In this document: in pieces, positions 7,805 through 16,125 of the stretch
Layout: every line of letters begins with the position of its first letter
Position numbering within the stretch: position 1 is the first letter of the stretch
Assembly (NCBI GenBank): GCA_031275515.1
Contig: JAISOQ010000089.1
Location: 1 to 24,200 of the forward strand
Direction of reading: 5' to 3'
From: Treponema sp.
GTDB lineage: Bacteria; Spirochaetota; Spirochaetia; Treponematales; Breznakiellaceae
DNA: 24,200 bases
Position numbers and translations under genes: made by a program
The notes under the pieces: generated by a model
Database searches by the model: none
Told to the model about the DNA's origin: nothing
The model's input: only the letters and a program-made list of their open reading frames with translations

Positions 7805-8845
7805 TTACGGTTTCCCGCCTTTCCTTTTAATTAAAATACGGTTATACAATTTTCTGCCATTGACAACTGTATAACATTCATATCCAATCCATCTTGCAGA
7901 ATTAGCGATACCTACAATTTCAAACTGTTCAGGATTGTATTTGTCAACGAAAGTTATTGGAACCCCCATAACGCCGTTATAATCCGCCGGAATATCAATA
8001 TACTTGTCAACATTTATTATATCGTAATTGTCATATTTTGGATACTTAACAGGATTGTATTGCCTAAAAAGTTTTAATTCTTCGTGGCGTTTTTTATGGT
8101 CTAAATTGGTAAACCACATAATACTCCCCATACTAAAATATTTTTTGCCGTTTTCAACCTTAATTCTTGTTTCAGTTTTAATATCATAATGCGGGGGAAC
8201 CTGAAACCATTTTGTTCCGCCGTTGTCTATACCAAGCCATATCTTATTTTCTTTTATAAGCGTAAATGTTTCTTTATATGTTAAAGCGTTTTGATTCCCG
8301 ATTATCAAAAACTTCTTTTCATACTCCATGAGCTGCGCGACATATTCACGAAAAAGGCTAAAGGGCGGATTCGTAACGACTATATCCGCTTCTTTTAGCA
8401 TTTCTATACATTCTGGGGAGCGAAAATCCCCATCGCCCTCGAGACGGGTCAAGGCGTTCTTCCTGTTTCGTAAAAGGCTTTCAACCAGCGGTAACCCTCT
8501 CTCGCCTTCGGCGTTTTCATCAGGTATTTCCGTTATTTCGATTCTGTGCGGATGTTTGGTAGTCTTGTTTTCCGCGCGCTCGTGTTCAAAGAGCGACAAC
8601 TGCGTATTGGCAATAGGAGAGCCGATGTAGCAACTGGCAAGCAGCTTTTTTAGTCCCAAATGATTGAAATTCAACGCAAAATATTTGAAAAAGTCGCTTT
8701 CATAGGGGTCATCGCAGTTGCAAAAAATGGTTTTCTCCTTAAAATGCCCCTTGTAATGGGAACATTCTTTTTCTATATCGTAAATTTGGGTGTAAAATTC
8801 GTCATTCTTCGCCCTGCCAGCGGCGTTTAAGGTCTCGTTTCCCAT
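7805..8845 (-). CDS. EcoRI-family adenine-specific DNA methyltransferase
   Basis: 346 residues from the ATG at 8845. It resembles M.EcoRI along its length: KNDEFYTQIYDIEKE near the N-terminus, FCNCDDP (41-47), FFKYFALNFNHLGLKKLLASCY, GDGDFRS, catalytic TNPPFSLFREY (NPPF at 159-162), FLIIGN, IKENKIWLG, YPKYDNYDIINV, DYNGVMGVPITF and a C-terminal RILIK. M.EcoRI makes N6-methyladenine in GAATTC; whether this enzyme has the same site is inference. The frame stays open for another 153 codons up to 9304 through a 21-bp repeat array, giving SADSASE heptads. That extension is rejected because M.EcoRI has none and a strong promoter lies between it and the ATG. Relative to M.EcoRI there is an insertion around residues 75-135. 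Confidence 0.92.
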   Translation of the reverse strand: MGNETLNAAGRAKNDEFYTQIYDIEKECSHYKGHFKEKTIFCNCDDPYESDFFKYFALNFNHLGLKKLLASCYIGSPIANTQLSLFEHERAENKTTKHPHRIEITEIPDENAEGERGLPLVESLLRNRKNALTRLEGDGDFRSPECIEMLKEADIVVTNPPFSLFREYVAQLMEYEKKFLIIGNQNALTYKETFTLIKENKIWLGIDNGGTKWFQVPPHYDIKTETRIKVENGKKYFSMGSIMWFTNLDHKKRHEELKLFRQYNPVKYPKYDNYDIINVDKYIDIPADYNGVMGVPITFVDKYNPEQFEIVGIANSARWIGYECYTVVNGRKLYNRILIKRKGGKP

Positions 8846-8851
8846 ACCACA

Positions 8852-8880
8852 ACTAGAAACCAGCCCCCAATTTTTGTCAA
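8852..8880 (-). promoter_or_regulatory. Sigma-70-type promoter of the methyltransferase/nuclease operon
   Basis: On the minus strand TTGACA (8875-8880) is followed by a 17-nt spacer and TCTAGT (8852-8857). The expected transcription start falls at about 8845-8846, on or next to the A of the methyltransferase ATG. No Shine-Dalgarno sequence precedes the ATG, which fits a leaderless transcript. A/T-rich sequence upstream (8890-8930) could act as an UP element. Confidence 0.65.
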
Positions 8881-8935
8881 GAGCCTCAAAAATACAAAGC
8901 GGTATGATTTTTTGTACTTTTTGTGGTAAAGCCCG

Positions 8936-8953
8936 GGGGCGGCGGCCGGGCGT
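8936..8953. repeat. 18-bp GC-rich repeat, copy 2
   Basis: Same sequence as 6357-6374. Here it lies between the methyltransferase promoter and tandem array 2; in copy 1 it lies between the 67-bp repeat and tandem array 1. Confidence 0.6.
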
Positions 8954-9065
8954 ATTTCCAGGATCTCCCTCCGGGGTCCCGGCGTCCAATCGCCGCGCTT
9001 TGGCGCTGCGGGTTATCCTCCTTTCCGGTCCTGCCGGAATGGAGGGTACCGATTGCAGGTCCCTG

Positions 9066-9254
9066 TCCATGGATTTTGGGTTACAATCCGTGGATTTTGG
9101 GCCGGAATCCATGGATTTTGAGGCGCTGTCCGCGGATTCTGAGGCAGAATCCGCGGATTCTGAGGCGCTGTCCGCGGATTCTGAAGCGCTGTCCGCGGAT
9201 TCTGAGGCAGTATCCGCGGATTCTGAGGCGCTGTCCGCGGATTTTGAAGCGGAG
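9066..9254. repeat. 21-bp-period tandem array 2, 9 units
   Basis: Nine units of exactly 21 bp with consensus TCCGCGGATTCTGAGGCGCTG, starting at 9066, 9087, 9108 and so on to 9234. Units at 9129-9233 are nearly identical; the first three (TCCATGGATTTTG type) are more diverged. On the minus strand the frame continuous with the methyltransferase reads SADSASE heptads; plus-strand frames are open too. It shares the word TCCGCGGA with array 1 but is otherwise different. The stretch 8846-9402 holds the promoter, this array and the two flanking repeats, and no gene I can support. Confidence 0.92.
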
Positions 9255-9276
9255 CGTCCGCTCAAGGAAAGGCGCT

Positions 9277-9343
9277 GCAACGCCGCATACCCGGATAAAT
9301 GCATAAAAATACCGCTTCCCTTACAAAATAAGGAAGCCCCTAA
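9277..9343. repeat. 67-bp direct repeat, copy 2, containing a terminator-like hairpin
   Basis: Partner of 6270-6336. In this copy the foldable tail is longer: GCTTCC(C)TTA-loop-TAAGGAAGC. On the minus strand the hairpin is followed by CGGTATTTTTA, so it could end transcription of the lptD-like gene, which stops 60 bp upstream at 9403. Confidence 0.8.
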
Positions 9344-9402
9344 AGCAGTAAACCAACGAACTCCACTCAGGCTAGTGCTTGACTAAGGTTTGGCGGGGAA
9401 AC

Positions 9403-12400
9403 TTATTTAAATACGATTTTGTCTTTATCCGCGGTTATTTCCGTCTTTATTTCACTGATAGGCACCCATTGGATTAAAAAGGATATTTCATTGTTGAATT
9501 TATATACCGGCCTGCCATCGCTCTGATCCAGATAGGGAGACAGGGTGATACCCAGCTTGGCATCCCAATCCCCCAGGTGATGGACCAGATTCAGTCTGAA
9601 GGATTTTAACTTGAACCCCGAACTCCTGCGCAGGGCGTCATCATCAAACCGAAAGGAATTAAAGAGATCCACCAGCCAGTTTTGTTCTCCCGGCAGTTCC
9701 ACCGGCAGATCAAAGAAAGGCAGGTTTTGATAATACCGGAAGATCACCGCGTTCTCCGAGATGGTGTTCAGAGATACATCAAGAAAATGGGATATCCCCA
9801 GGGTAAGCCCCATAGTAAAGGAATACCGGGAATAGGTATACCGCTGTAAATCAAGGGATAAATTGGAATTAACATTCAAGGATAAGGAAAGCCGTTTGTT
9901 CCACAGGCGCTCCTTTTTCACGGTTTTGGTATAGACCAGCCTGAAATCCCGGGGATGCAAGGTCTCTTCCGCTGGAGACTGGACCCAGCCCGTAGATTCC
10001 AGGGTATAGGTCCGGGACCGGAGGGCCGTATATGAAGCGGAGAGTCCGCCCCAGGAAAGGCTGGTGGTAAAATTGGTAAATTCCTTGAGTTCCGGATCAT
10101 AGGTTATCTGCTGCCCCAATGAACCCGCGGCATTCGTCCCAAACCGGAGGGTTTCGGTAAAATACACCGGTTCAAAGTGCCGGTTCTCCGCGTCATAGGG
10201 TTCCAGTATTTTTCCCCGCAGCGTCGTTTCAGTGAACCAGACCCTAAACGCCGCATTTCCTGCCAGGGTGGTATCCTCTGGGGGTATATCCGCGGTAATC
10301 GTCAGATTCTGGGTCTTATCCATAACCGATGCAACCATATTCGCCGCAGCCTGATGGGCGGTGAGATCTTCTTTATCCCATTTGCCCTGTTGTATCTCCC
10401 AGGAAGGATCCGTACTGGTACCGTCAAAAACGCTCTTCGCCAAAAGCCCTTTAAGGCTGTACTGAACATTGGTATTCCCCCAGATAGGGTTGGAATAGAA
10501 GGGTTTTACCGTGGTGGAAAAATCGTAGGAGGTGGTAAAAAAAGTGGCGTTATAGGTCCTTAAACGGGCGTTATCCAGGGCTGAAGCGGTGCTGAATTCT
10601 TCTGCTTCTTCGTTAATATGGGTATATCCCTGCCATTGGCCGTTACCGGTGAAGTGCAGCGCGCTGGTATACAGACCGGTTTCCGGCTGGCTCAGGGTAA
10701 AGCCCAGGCTTCCGTTGCTTCCAAAGCTGGTTAAAACCGAGGAAACTTCCTGCCAATCAATCGCTTCCCGTTCAGGCCAATTCTGGAGGGAAGAGCGGTA
10801 TTGTAATTCTGAAGCGCCCGTAGGGGCAAAGCGGTAATCCAGCGCCAAGCGGGGCCCCCCGCTTCTGGGGATAGCAAACTGTTGGGATAGGATCGGGGGA
10901 GTTATCTGTTCCACAGGGCTCGGATTATCCGCAACTTTTTCGGATTCCTCTGGCGCTTCCCAAGGAGAACGGGGGGTACCTATGCCCTGGAAGGGATCCG
11001 GCGCTTCCGTACCGGTCTTGGCTGGGGAACCGGTCTTAGGGCCTCCCAAGGTCAGGGGCGTTCCCGCGATGGAAGCGCTCACCGAATACAGGGTTACTTT
11101 ATCGGGAAAGAAAAAGACCCGCTCCGGGGAAGCAGGAGAAGCGGCGGATACCTGGGCAGAGGTCCTCGTCCGAAAGGACAGGGAGGTACTCAAACTGGAA
11201 ACTGAAAAAGAGGAGATATAGGGATTAAGGGCCGTAACCGAAGGCGTGATAGCGCCGCTCAGCCGCCATTCATAGGATCCTAATGCTGACGCGGCCGCAG
11301 CCTCCTCCTCCTCGCTCTCCCCCTTGAGAAAGGAAACCCAATCCATGACTTCACTCCGGTCCAAGAAGTCCTGATCCACGAAGGGGTCCGCATAAAACGG
11401 GAAAACCCAGGTAAAGGAGCCGTATTTTCCGGACAAGGAACCCTTGGTATTCAACCGGTACCGGAAGGGGAATACCTGGGAAAAGAAATAGGCCTTGTTC
11501 CATTCGTCTGATCCGTCATACTGGGCAAAGGGAGAATATCCTGAGTTGAGTTGGTAGATGGTACGGGTAAACCCAAGCCCTGAGGAGAGCTCCATGCCCC
11601 CAAAAACGCCCTTCCGGGGAAGGATCAATTCGGTTCCCAGGTAGGTTCCTAAGTTCGCATACGCGTCAAACAGCAGGGAAAGCCGGGTGTCGTTGGGATC
11701 CCGGGACTTACGGCCGGTACTGCGGAGGAAGAGGCCCTGCCGGGTCTTTTCCATATCAGCGCTGCTGCCCAGTATCTTGGAGATGGAACTTTCCGATGCA
11801 GGGTCGGTTTTAGGCCGGCCCAAGAGATAGGTGGTGGTCTGTACAAAGTTGCCCTCCCGGGAACGGGTGCCCATCACCGGATGGAAGATGATCTCGTCTG
11901 CAGGAAAATAAAAAAAGGGGATATACAACAGCGGTATTTCCCCGACCTTTAAGACCGCACTCAACACCGCCCAATCCGAACCAGGCAAGAGCCAGAGCTT
12001 GTAGGCCTGCAGGGACCACAGGGCTTCAGGGTTCTTGGCGTTTGAAACGGTCGCGCTGGTCATAATGGTTACTTCTTCGTCACTGCGGGAGATAAGGGTT
12101 CCTGCAAACTCATAGGCGGTGGTGTTATCGGTAACGGATTTTTCTGTAACCCCTCCCACAAAGATACTGGACCAATTATCCAGATTCACCGTGATAGACG
12201 CTCCCTTAAAGGTCTCGATGGTATCCCCTGTTTCTTTTCGGTATTCCACCCCTCCAGAAGCGCTCATCACATTACGGGTCCGGTTGTAGAGGATCTCCCC
12301 GGCGCTGATCCGGTGTACCGCATCTTCCTCTTTGAGACTCACCACCACATTCCCCCGCAGCCGGGCATATTCCTCATCTACCACCTCCAGGGTAAAGTAT

Positions 12401-12915
12401 TCGGTACTCCGCGCAGATTCAATCGTGATAATGGTTTGCTTCTTGGGTTTTGGGGATCCCTCCGCGGGTTCCGGTTCTGCCTGAACCGGCTGGGGAAGGG
12501 GCAGGGTAAAGTGCCTGCGGATCCGGTTGGCCAGTTCCTCCTTGGTTCCGCCTTCGCTTAACCCGAGACTCCGGCACCATGCGGCAAGTTCCGGCAAGGA
12601 GGAGGTCTTAATATCCATTTCCAGGATCTGCTGTTCCGGGCTTGGGGATTCCACCGGGGGATCAGAAACCCCGGTAAGATCACGGGGCGGCGATTCATCC
12701 TGCACGGTTTCTGGGTCTGCCTGGGTTTCAGATGCGGGCACCCCCTCCTGGTCTGCCTGGGCCTCAGATGCAGGCGCTCCCTCCTGGGCATACAAGGAAC
12801 CGCTTAACCCAAGCAAAAGGAGAAGCCCAAGCTGTACCCGTCCCAGAACCCGGAGCAAGAAACAAGAAACCCTTTTCCTTCGGCTCCACTGGCTGCCCCG
12901 CACCACCCCGTCCAT
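9403..12915 (-). CDS. LptD/OstA-like outer-membrane assembly protein
   Basis: 1170 residues, much longer than E. coli LptD (about 784) and more like spirochaete homologues. A long basic N-terminus and LLLLLGLSGSLYAQEG form a signal peptide. Two imperfect 12-residue repeats (QEGAPASEAQAD and relatives, 45-68) follow. A helix-turn stretch, SLPELAAWCRSLGLSEGGTKEELANRIRRHF (106-136), resembles a SAP-type motif. The OstA-like domain (about 165-330) contains ARLRGNVVVSLKEED and later LYIPFFYFPADE, the usual link into the barrel. The remainder is rich in alternating aromatic strands, consistent with a large beta-barrel. In Gram-negative bacteria this family inserts LPS. Treponemes lack typical LPS, so the cargo here is unknown. 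It starts 2 nt after the stop of the small upstream gene. Confidence 0.85.
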   Translation of the reverse strand: MDGVVRGSQWSRRKRVSCFLLRVLGRVQLGLLLLLGLSGSLYAQEGAPASEAQADQEGVPASETQADPETVQDESPPRDLTGVSDPPVESPSPEQQILEMDIKTSSLPELAAWCRSLGLSEGGTKEELANRIRRHFTLPLPQPVQAEPEPAEGSPKPKKQTIITIESARSTEYFTLEVVDEEYARLRGNVVVSLKEEDAVHRISAGEILYNRTRNVMSASGGVEYRKETGDTIETFKGASITVNLDNWSSIFVGGVTEKSVTDNTTAYEFAGTLISRSDEEVTIMTSATVSNAKNPEALWSLQAYKLWLLPGSDWAVLSAVLKVGEIPLLYIPFFYFPADEIIFHPVMGTRSREGNFVQTTTYLLGRPKTDPASESSISKILGSSADMEKTRQGLFLRSTGRKSRDPNDTRLSLLFDAYANLGTYLGTELILPRKGVFGGMELSSGLGFTRTIYQLNSGYSPFAQYDGSDEWNKAYFFSQVFPFRYRLNTKGSLSGKYGSFTWVFPFYADPFVDQDFLDRSEVMDWVSFLKGESEEEEAAAASALGSYEWRLSGAITPSVTALNPYISSFSVSSLSTSLSFRTRTSAQVSAASPASPERVFFFPDKVTLYSVSASIAGTPLTLGGPKTGSPAKTGTEAPDPFQGIGTPRSPWEAPEESEKVADNPSPVEQITPPILSQQFAIPRSGGPRLALDYRFAPTGASELQYRSSLQNWPEREAIDWQEVSSVLTSFGSNGSLGFTLSQPETGLYTSALHFTGNGQWQGYTHINEEAEEFSTASALDNARLRTYNATFFTTSYDFSTTVKPFYSNPIWGNTNVQYSLKGLLAKSVFDGTSTDPSWEIQQGKWDKEDLTAHQAAANMVASVMDKTQNLTITADIPPEDTTLAGNAAFRVWFTETTLRGKILEPYDAENRHFEPVYFTETLRFGTNAAGSLGQQITYDPELKEFTNFTTSLSWGGLSASYTALRSRTYTLESTGWVQSPAEETLHPRDFRLVYTKTVKKERLWNKRLSLSLNVNSNLSLDLQRYTYSRYSFTMGLTLGISHFLDVSLNTISENAVIFRYYQNLPFFDLPVELPGEQNWLVDLFNSFRFDDDALRRSSGFKLKSFRLNLVHHLGDWDAKLGITLSPYLDQSDGRPVYKFNNEISFLIQWVPISEIKTEITADKDKIVFK

Positions 12916-12917
12916 GC

Positions 12918-13055
12918 TTACTTCCCGGCGATTTCCAGGAGTCCTGCTAGGGCTAGGGGTTCCTCAGGTATTCCCATGGCACGGAGTTTCCCCGGGGCTG
13001 CTTCGGCCCGCTGGATCAGCTGTTCATCGTCTATCTGTTTTATAGCTCCTTCCAT
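12918..13055 (-). CDS. Small acidic protein upstream of lptD-like, unknown
   Basis: Forty-five residues, MEGAIKQIDDEQLIQRAEAA followed by PGKLRAMGIPEEPLALAGLLEIAGK, soluble and probably helical. The ATG at 13055 has GAGGT 8 nt upstream. An in-frame ATG at 13148 would give 76 residues, but its ribosome-binding site is poor and the added part overlaps a promoter candidate. Its TAA is two bases before the ATG of the lptD-like gene, so the two are translationally linked. No homologue was recognised. Its role could be in outer-membrane biogenesis, or only to load ribosomes on the next gene. Confidence 0.5.
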   Translation of the reverse strand: MEGAIKQIDDEQLIQRAEAAPGKLRAMGIPEEPLALAGLLEIAGK

Positions 13056-13076
13056 GGCGTTTACCTCTGGAGATTC

Positions 13077-13106
13077 AGTATAGGGCGAATATAGTTTCCG
13101 CTGCAA
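13077..13106 (-). promoter_or_regulatory. Possible promoter for the small gene and lptD-like
   Basis: Minus-strand TTGCAG (13101-13106), 18-nt spacer, TATACT (13077-13082). The predicted start is about 15-20 nt before the ribosome-binding site serving the ATG at 13055. The -35 match is weak. Confidence 0.35.
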
Positions 13107-13205
13107 TCCTGGGATTAAGCGCCAGAAGCGGTTGACGCAGGTAAGCATCGTCCTATCCCGGAGAGGCGCTTGAAAATCCGGTTGAAAACCTGAAAGATTT
13201 CCCGG

Positions 13206-16052
13206 TCAGCGCCGGTCCAACAGGTCTTTGATGTACTGGCCGGTATAGGAACTGGTATGCGCGGCTACTGCTTCAGGAGTACCGGCGACAAGGAGTTCCC
13301 CTCCCCGATCTCCTCCCTCAGGGCCTAAATCAATGAGATGATCCGCCTGCAGCAGTACATCCAGGTTATGCTCGATCATCACCACGGTATTGCCCTGATC
13401 CACCAGGCGCTGAATCACCTCCATAAGCTGCTTCACATCCGCAAAATGCAGGCCCGTGGTGGGTTCATCCAGCAGGTAGAGGGTTTTACCGGTGGAACGC
13501 TTGGAAAGTTCCAGGGCGAGTTTCACCCGCTGGGCTTCCCCGCCGGAAAGGGTGAGGGCTGATTGGCCGAGCTTAACATACCCCAGACCCACCGAGAGGA
13601 GGGTGCTCATCTTTCGGGCAATGTGAGGTATATGGATAAAGAAGTCCGCGGCCTCCTCAATAGTCATGTCCAACACGTCCGCAATGTTCTTACCCTTATA
13701 CCGGATTTCCAGGGTTTCTTTGTTGAAACGCCGGCCATGACACACATCACAGGTAATATACACATCCGGGAGGAAGTTCATCTCGATCTTGATGGTCCCG
13801 TCTCCCTGGCAGTGCTCACATCTTCCCCCCCGGACATTAAAGGAAAACCGGCCGCTCTTGTAACCCCGCATTTTTGCATCGGGAAGGCTGGAGAAAAGGT
13901 CCCGGATTCCTGAAAACACCCCCACATAGGTGGCTGGGTTGGACCGGGGGGTCCGGCCAATGGGACTCTGATCAATATCGATCACCTTATCAATTAACTC
14001 CGCTCCTTCGAGCTTTTTATAGGCTCCTTCCGGGCGGCTGGTATGGTGCAGCCGGTTTGCCAGAGCCGGGTAGAGCACATCCGAAAGGAGCGTCGATTTC
14101 CCCGAACCAGAGACCCCGGTGATACAGGTGAAGACCCCCAGGGGTATGGCTACATCGATCCCTTTCAGGTTATGCTCCTTAACTCCGGTAAGGCGTAAAA
14201 AGGTCCCTTTTCCCTGCCGGCGTTCAGCAGGTATGTCCATGGTGAGTTTCCCTGCCAGGTACTGGCCGGTGAGGCTCTCTTTGACCTGCATAAGTTCCTG
14301 CGGGGTCCCCTGGCCCACCACCGCGCCGCCATGAACCCCCGCGCCGGGCCCTAAGTCCACGATGTAATCCGCGGTACGGAGGGTTTGCTCATCGTGTTCC
14401 ACCACGATGAGGGTATTCCCCAGGTTCCGCAGGTACAAGAGGGTGTCAATGAGCCGTTGGTTATCCCGCTGATGCAGACCAATGGAAGGCTCATCCAGGA
14501 TGTAGAGGACCCCCACCAGGCTGGAGCCTATCTGGGTGGCCAGCCGGATCCGCTGGGCTTCCCCTCCTGAGAGGGTCCCGGCCTTGCGTTCCAGGGTGAG
14601 GTACTCAAGCCCCACGTTCTTCATGAACCCCAGCCGGGCACGGATCTCCTTCAATATTTGGGAAGCTATCTGTTTTTCCGTCTCGCTGAACTGGACCGCA
14701 TCGAAAAAAGCCAGGGAATCGGTTACTGAAAGGCTGGTCAGTTCCCAGATATTGAGGGCCCGGCGGCCCGTTCCTCCCAGGGTTACTCCCAGGACCTCGG
14801 GTTTCAGCCGCTTGCCCCCGCAGTCCTCACAGGGCTTTTGGCTCATAAACTTTTCAAGCCATTCCTTAATCCCTGGGGATTGGGTCTCCAGGTAGCGGCG
14901 TTTCAAGTCTTCCAGCACTCCCGGAAACTTTACCCGGTACTCAAAACGGCCGGTCTTATCCCGGTTCTCATAGCTTATGTCGATCTCTTCTTTAGTGCCA
15001 TAGAGGATGGCATCCAGGACCTTTTTGGGGAGTTCCTTCAAGGGGGTGTCCAGGCTGAACCGGTAATGCCGGGCAAGGCTCTCAAAGCGGCTGCGGTGCC
15101 ATGCGGAGTCCGGGTTATAAGGCACGACCCCTCCCTGATTAAAGGAAAGGGACCTATTGGGGATCACCAACTGGGGGTCAAACTCCAGTTTCGCGCCCAG
15201 ACCTGAACAGGCAGGACAGGCTCCGAAGGGGTTGTTGAAAGAGAACAGCCGAGGCTGAAGCTCCGGGATAGAGACGCCGCAGTCTGGGCACGCGTTTTTT
15301 TGGCTGAAAAACCGTTCTTCCTCTCCTCCTGGGCCCTGGATAAGGAGCAGGAGGATCCCTTCCGATGCCTGGAGCGCGGCCTCCACGGATTCGGCAAGCC
15401 GGGAACGGATATCCGGGCCAATCACCAGCCGGTCAACCACGATCTCAATGGTATGCTTCTTCTGCTTATCCAGCTTAATGGGAGGCCCGTCGTCGAAGTT
15501 CACCATAAGCCCGTCTATCCGGGCCCGGGCAAAACCCGCCTTCCGCGCGTCTTCGAGGATCTTCTGGTGTTCCCCCTTCTTACCCCGGATCACCGGAGAC
15601 AGGAGTTGAATCCGGCTTCCCCGGTCCAAGGCGAGGATCGTGTCGATGATCTGATCCACCGGCTGTTCACGGATGGCTCTGCCGCACTGAGGACAATGGG
15701 GCGCCCCGATCCGCGCATAGAGGAGCCGGTAATAATCGTAAATCTCTGTAACCGTTCCTACGGTAGAACGGGGGTTGCGGTGGGTGGTTTTCTGTTCTAT
15801 GGAAATAGCCGGAGAAAGTCCCTCAATGTAGTCCAGGTCGGGCTTGTCCATACGGCCCAAGAATTGCCGGGCGTATGCGGAAAGGCTCTCCACATAACGC
15901 CGCTGCCCTTCGGCAAAGATGGTATCGAAAGCCAGGGAACTTTTACCGGATCCTGAAAGGCCGGAAATGACGATGAGTTTATCCCGGGGCAGATCCAGGT
16001 TGATATTTTTCAGGTTGTGCTCCCGGGCTCCTCTGATAACGAGTTTATCCAT
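13206..16052 (-). CDS. uvrA: UvrA, excinuclease ABC subunit A
   Basis: 948 residues from the ATG at 16052 (E. coli UvrA 940). It is the damage-recognition ATPase of nucleotide excision repair and works with UvrB and UvrC. Visible motifs are Walker A GLSGSGKSSLAF near the N-terminus, a zinc module (CPQCG...CPDCG...CPACSG), LSGGEAQRIRLA with DEPSIGLHQ, a second Walker A GVSGSGKSTLL, the C-terminal zinc finger CEHCQGDG...CDVCHGRRF, and LSGGEAQRVKLALE with DEPTTGLHF. All are intact. MDKLVIRGAREHNLKN is the usual UvrA start; in-frame ATGs at 16061, 16070 and 16139 are possible but the longest runs into the IS end. GGAG lies close before 16052. The gene stands alone, with the IS 73 bp upstream. Confidence 0.97.
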   Translation of the reverse strand: MDKLVIRGAREHNLKNINLDLPRDKLIVISGLSGSGKSSLAFDTIFAEGQRRYVESLSAYARQFLGRMDKPDLDYIEGLSPAISIEQKTTHRNPRSTVGTVTEIYDYYRLLYARIGAPHCPQCGRAIREQPVDQIIDTILALDRGSRIQLLSPVIRGKKGEHQKILEDARKAGFARARIDGLMVNFDDGPPIKLDKQKKHTIEIVVDRLVIGPDIRSRLAESVEAALQASEGILLLLIQGPGGEEERFFSQKNACPDCGVSIPELQPRLFSFNNPFGACPACSGLGAKLEFDPQLVIPNRSLSFNQGGVVPYNPDSAWHRSRFESLARHYRFSLDTPLKELPKKVLDAILYGTKEEIDISYENRDKTGRFEYRVKFPGVLEDLKRRYLETQSPGIKEWLEKFMSQKPCEDCGGKRLKPEVLGVTLGGTGRRALNIWELTSLSVTDSLAFFDAVQFSETEKQIASQILKEIRARLGFMKNVGLEYLTLERKAGTLSGGEAQRIRLATQIGSSLVGVLYILDEPSIGLHQRDNQRLIDTLLYLRNLGNTLIVVEHDEQTLRTADYIVDLGPGAGVHGGAVVGQGTPQELMQVKESLTGQYLAGKLTMDIPAERRQGKGTFLRLTGVKEHNLKGIDVAIPLGVFTCITGVSGSGKSTLLSDVLYPALANRLHHTSRPEGAYKKLEGAELIDKVIDIDQSPIGRTPRSNPATYVGVFSGIRDLFSSLPDAKMRGYKSGRFSFNVRGGRCEHCQGDGTIKIEMNFLPDVYITCDVCHGRRFNKETLEIRYKGKNIADVLDMTIEEAADFFIHIPHIARKMSTLLSVGLGYVKLGQSALTLSGGEAQRVKLALELSKRSTGKTLYLLDEPTTGLHFADVKQLMEVIQRLVDQGNTVVMIEHNLDVLLQADHLIDLGPEGGDRGGELLVAGTPEAVAAHTSSYTGQYIKDLLDRR

Positions 16053-16078
16053 TTTCTCCATTTTCTTCATAAGGCTAC

Positions 16079-16107
16079 AGCATACCGGGAAGGTCTCCCT
16101 AACGCAA
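16079..16107 (-). promoter_or_regulatory. Possible uvrA promoter
   Basis: Minus-strand TTGCGT (16102-16107), 17-nt spacer, TATGCT (16079-16084), giving a start near 16072, about 20 nt before the preferred uvrA ATG. It lies wholly outside the IS (which starts at 16126), so the insertion probably left uvrA expression intact. Matches to consensus are moderate. Confidence 0.4.
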
Positions 16108-16125
16108 TAAGCCCTGAGATCCCCC

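Noticed and set aside
8846..9304. In-frame N-terminal extension of the methyltransferase (MHLSGYAAL... then SADSASE repeats)
   Set aside because: Coded by repeats with a 21-bp period that stay open in several frames, and a consensus promoter lies inside it. M.EcoRI similarity begins at the ATG at 8845.
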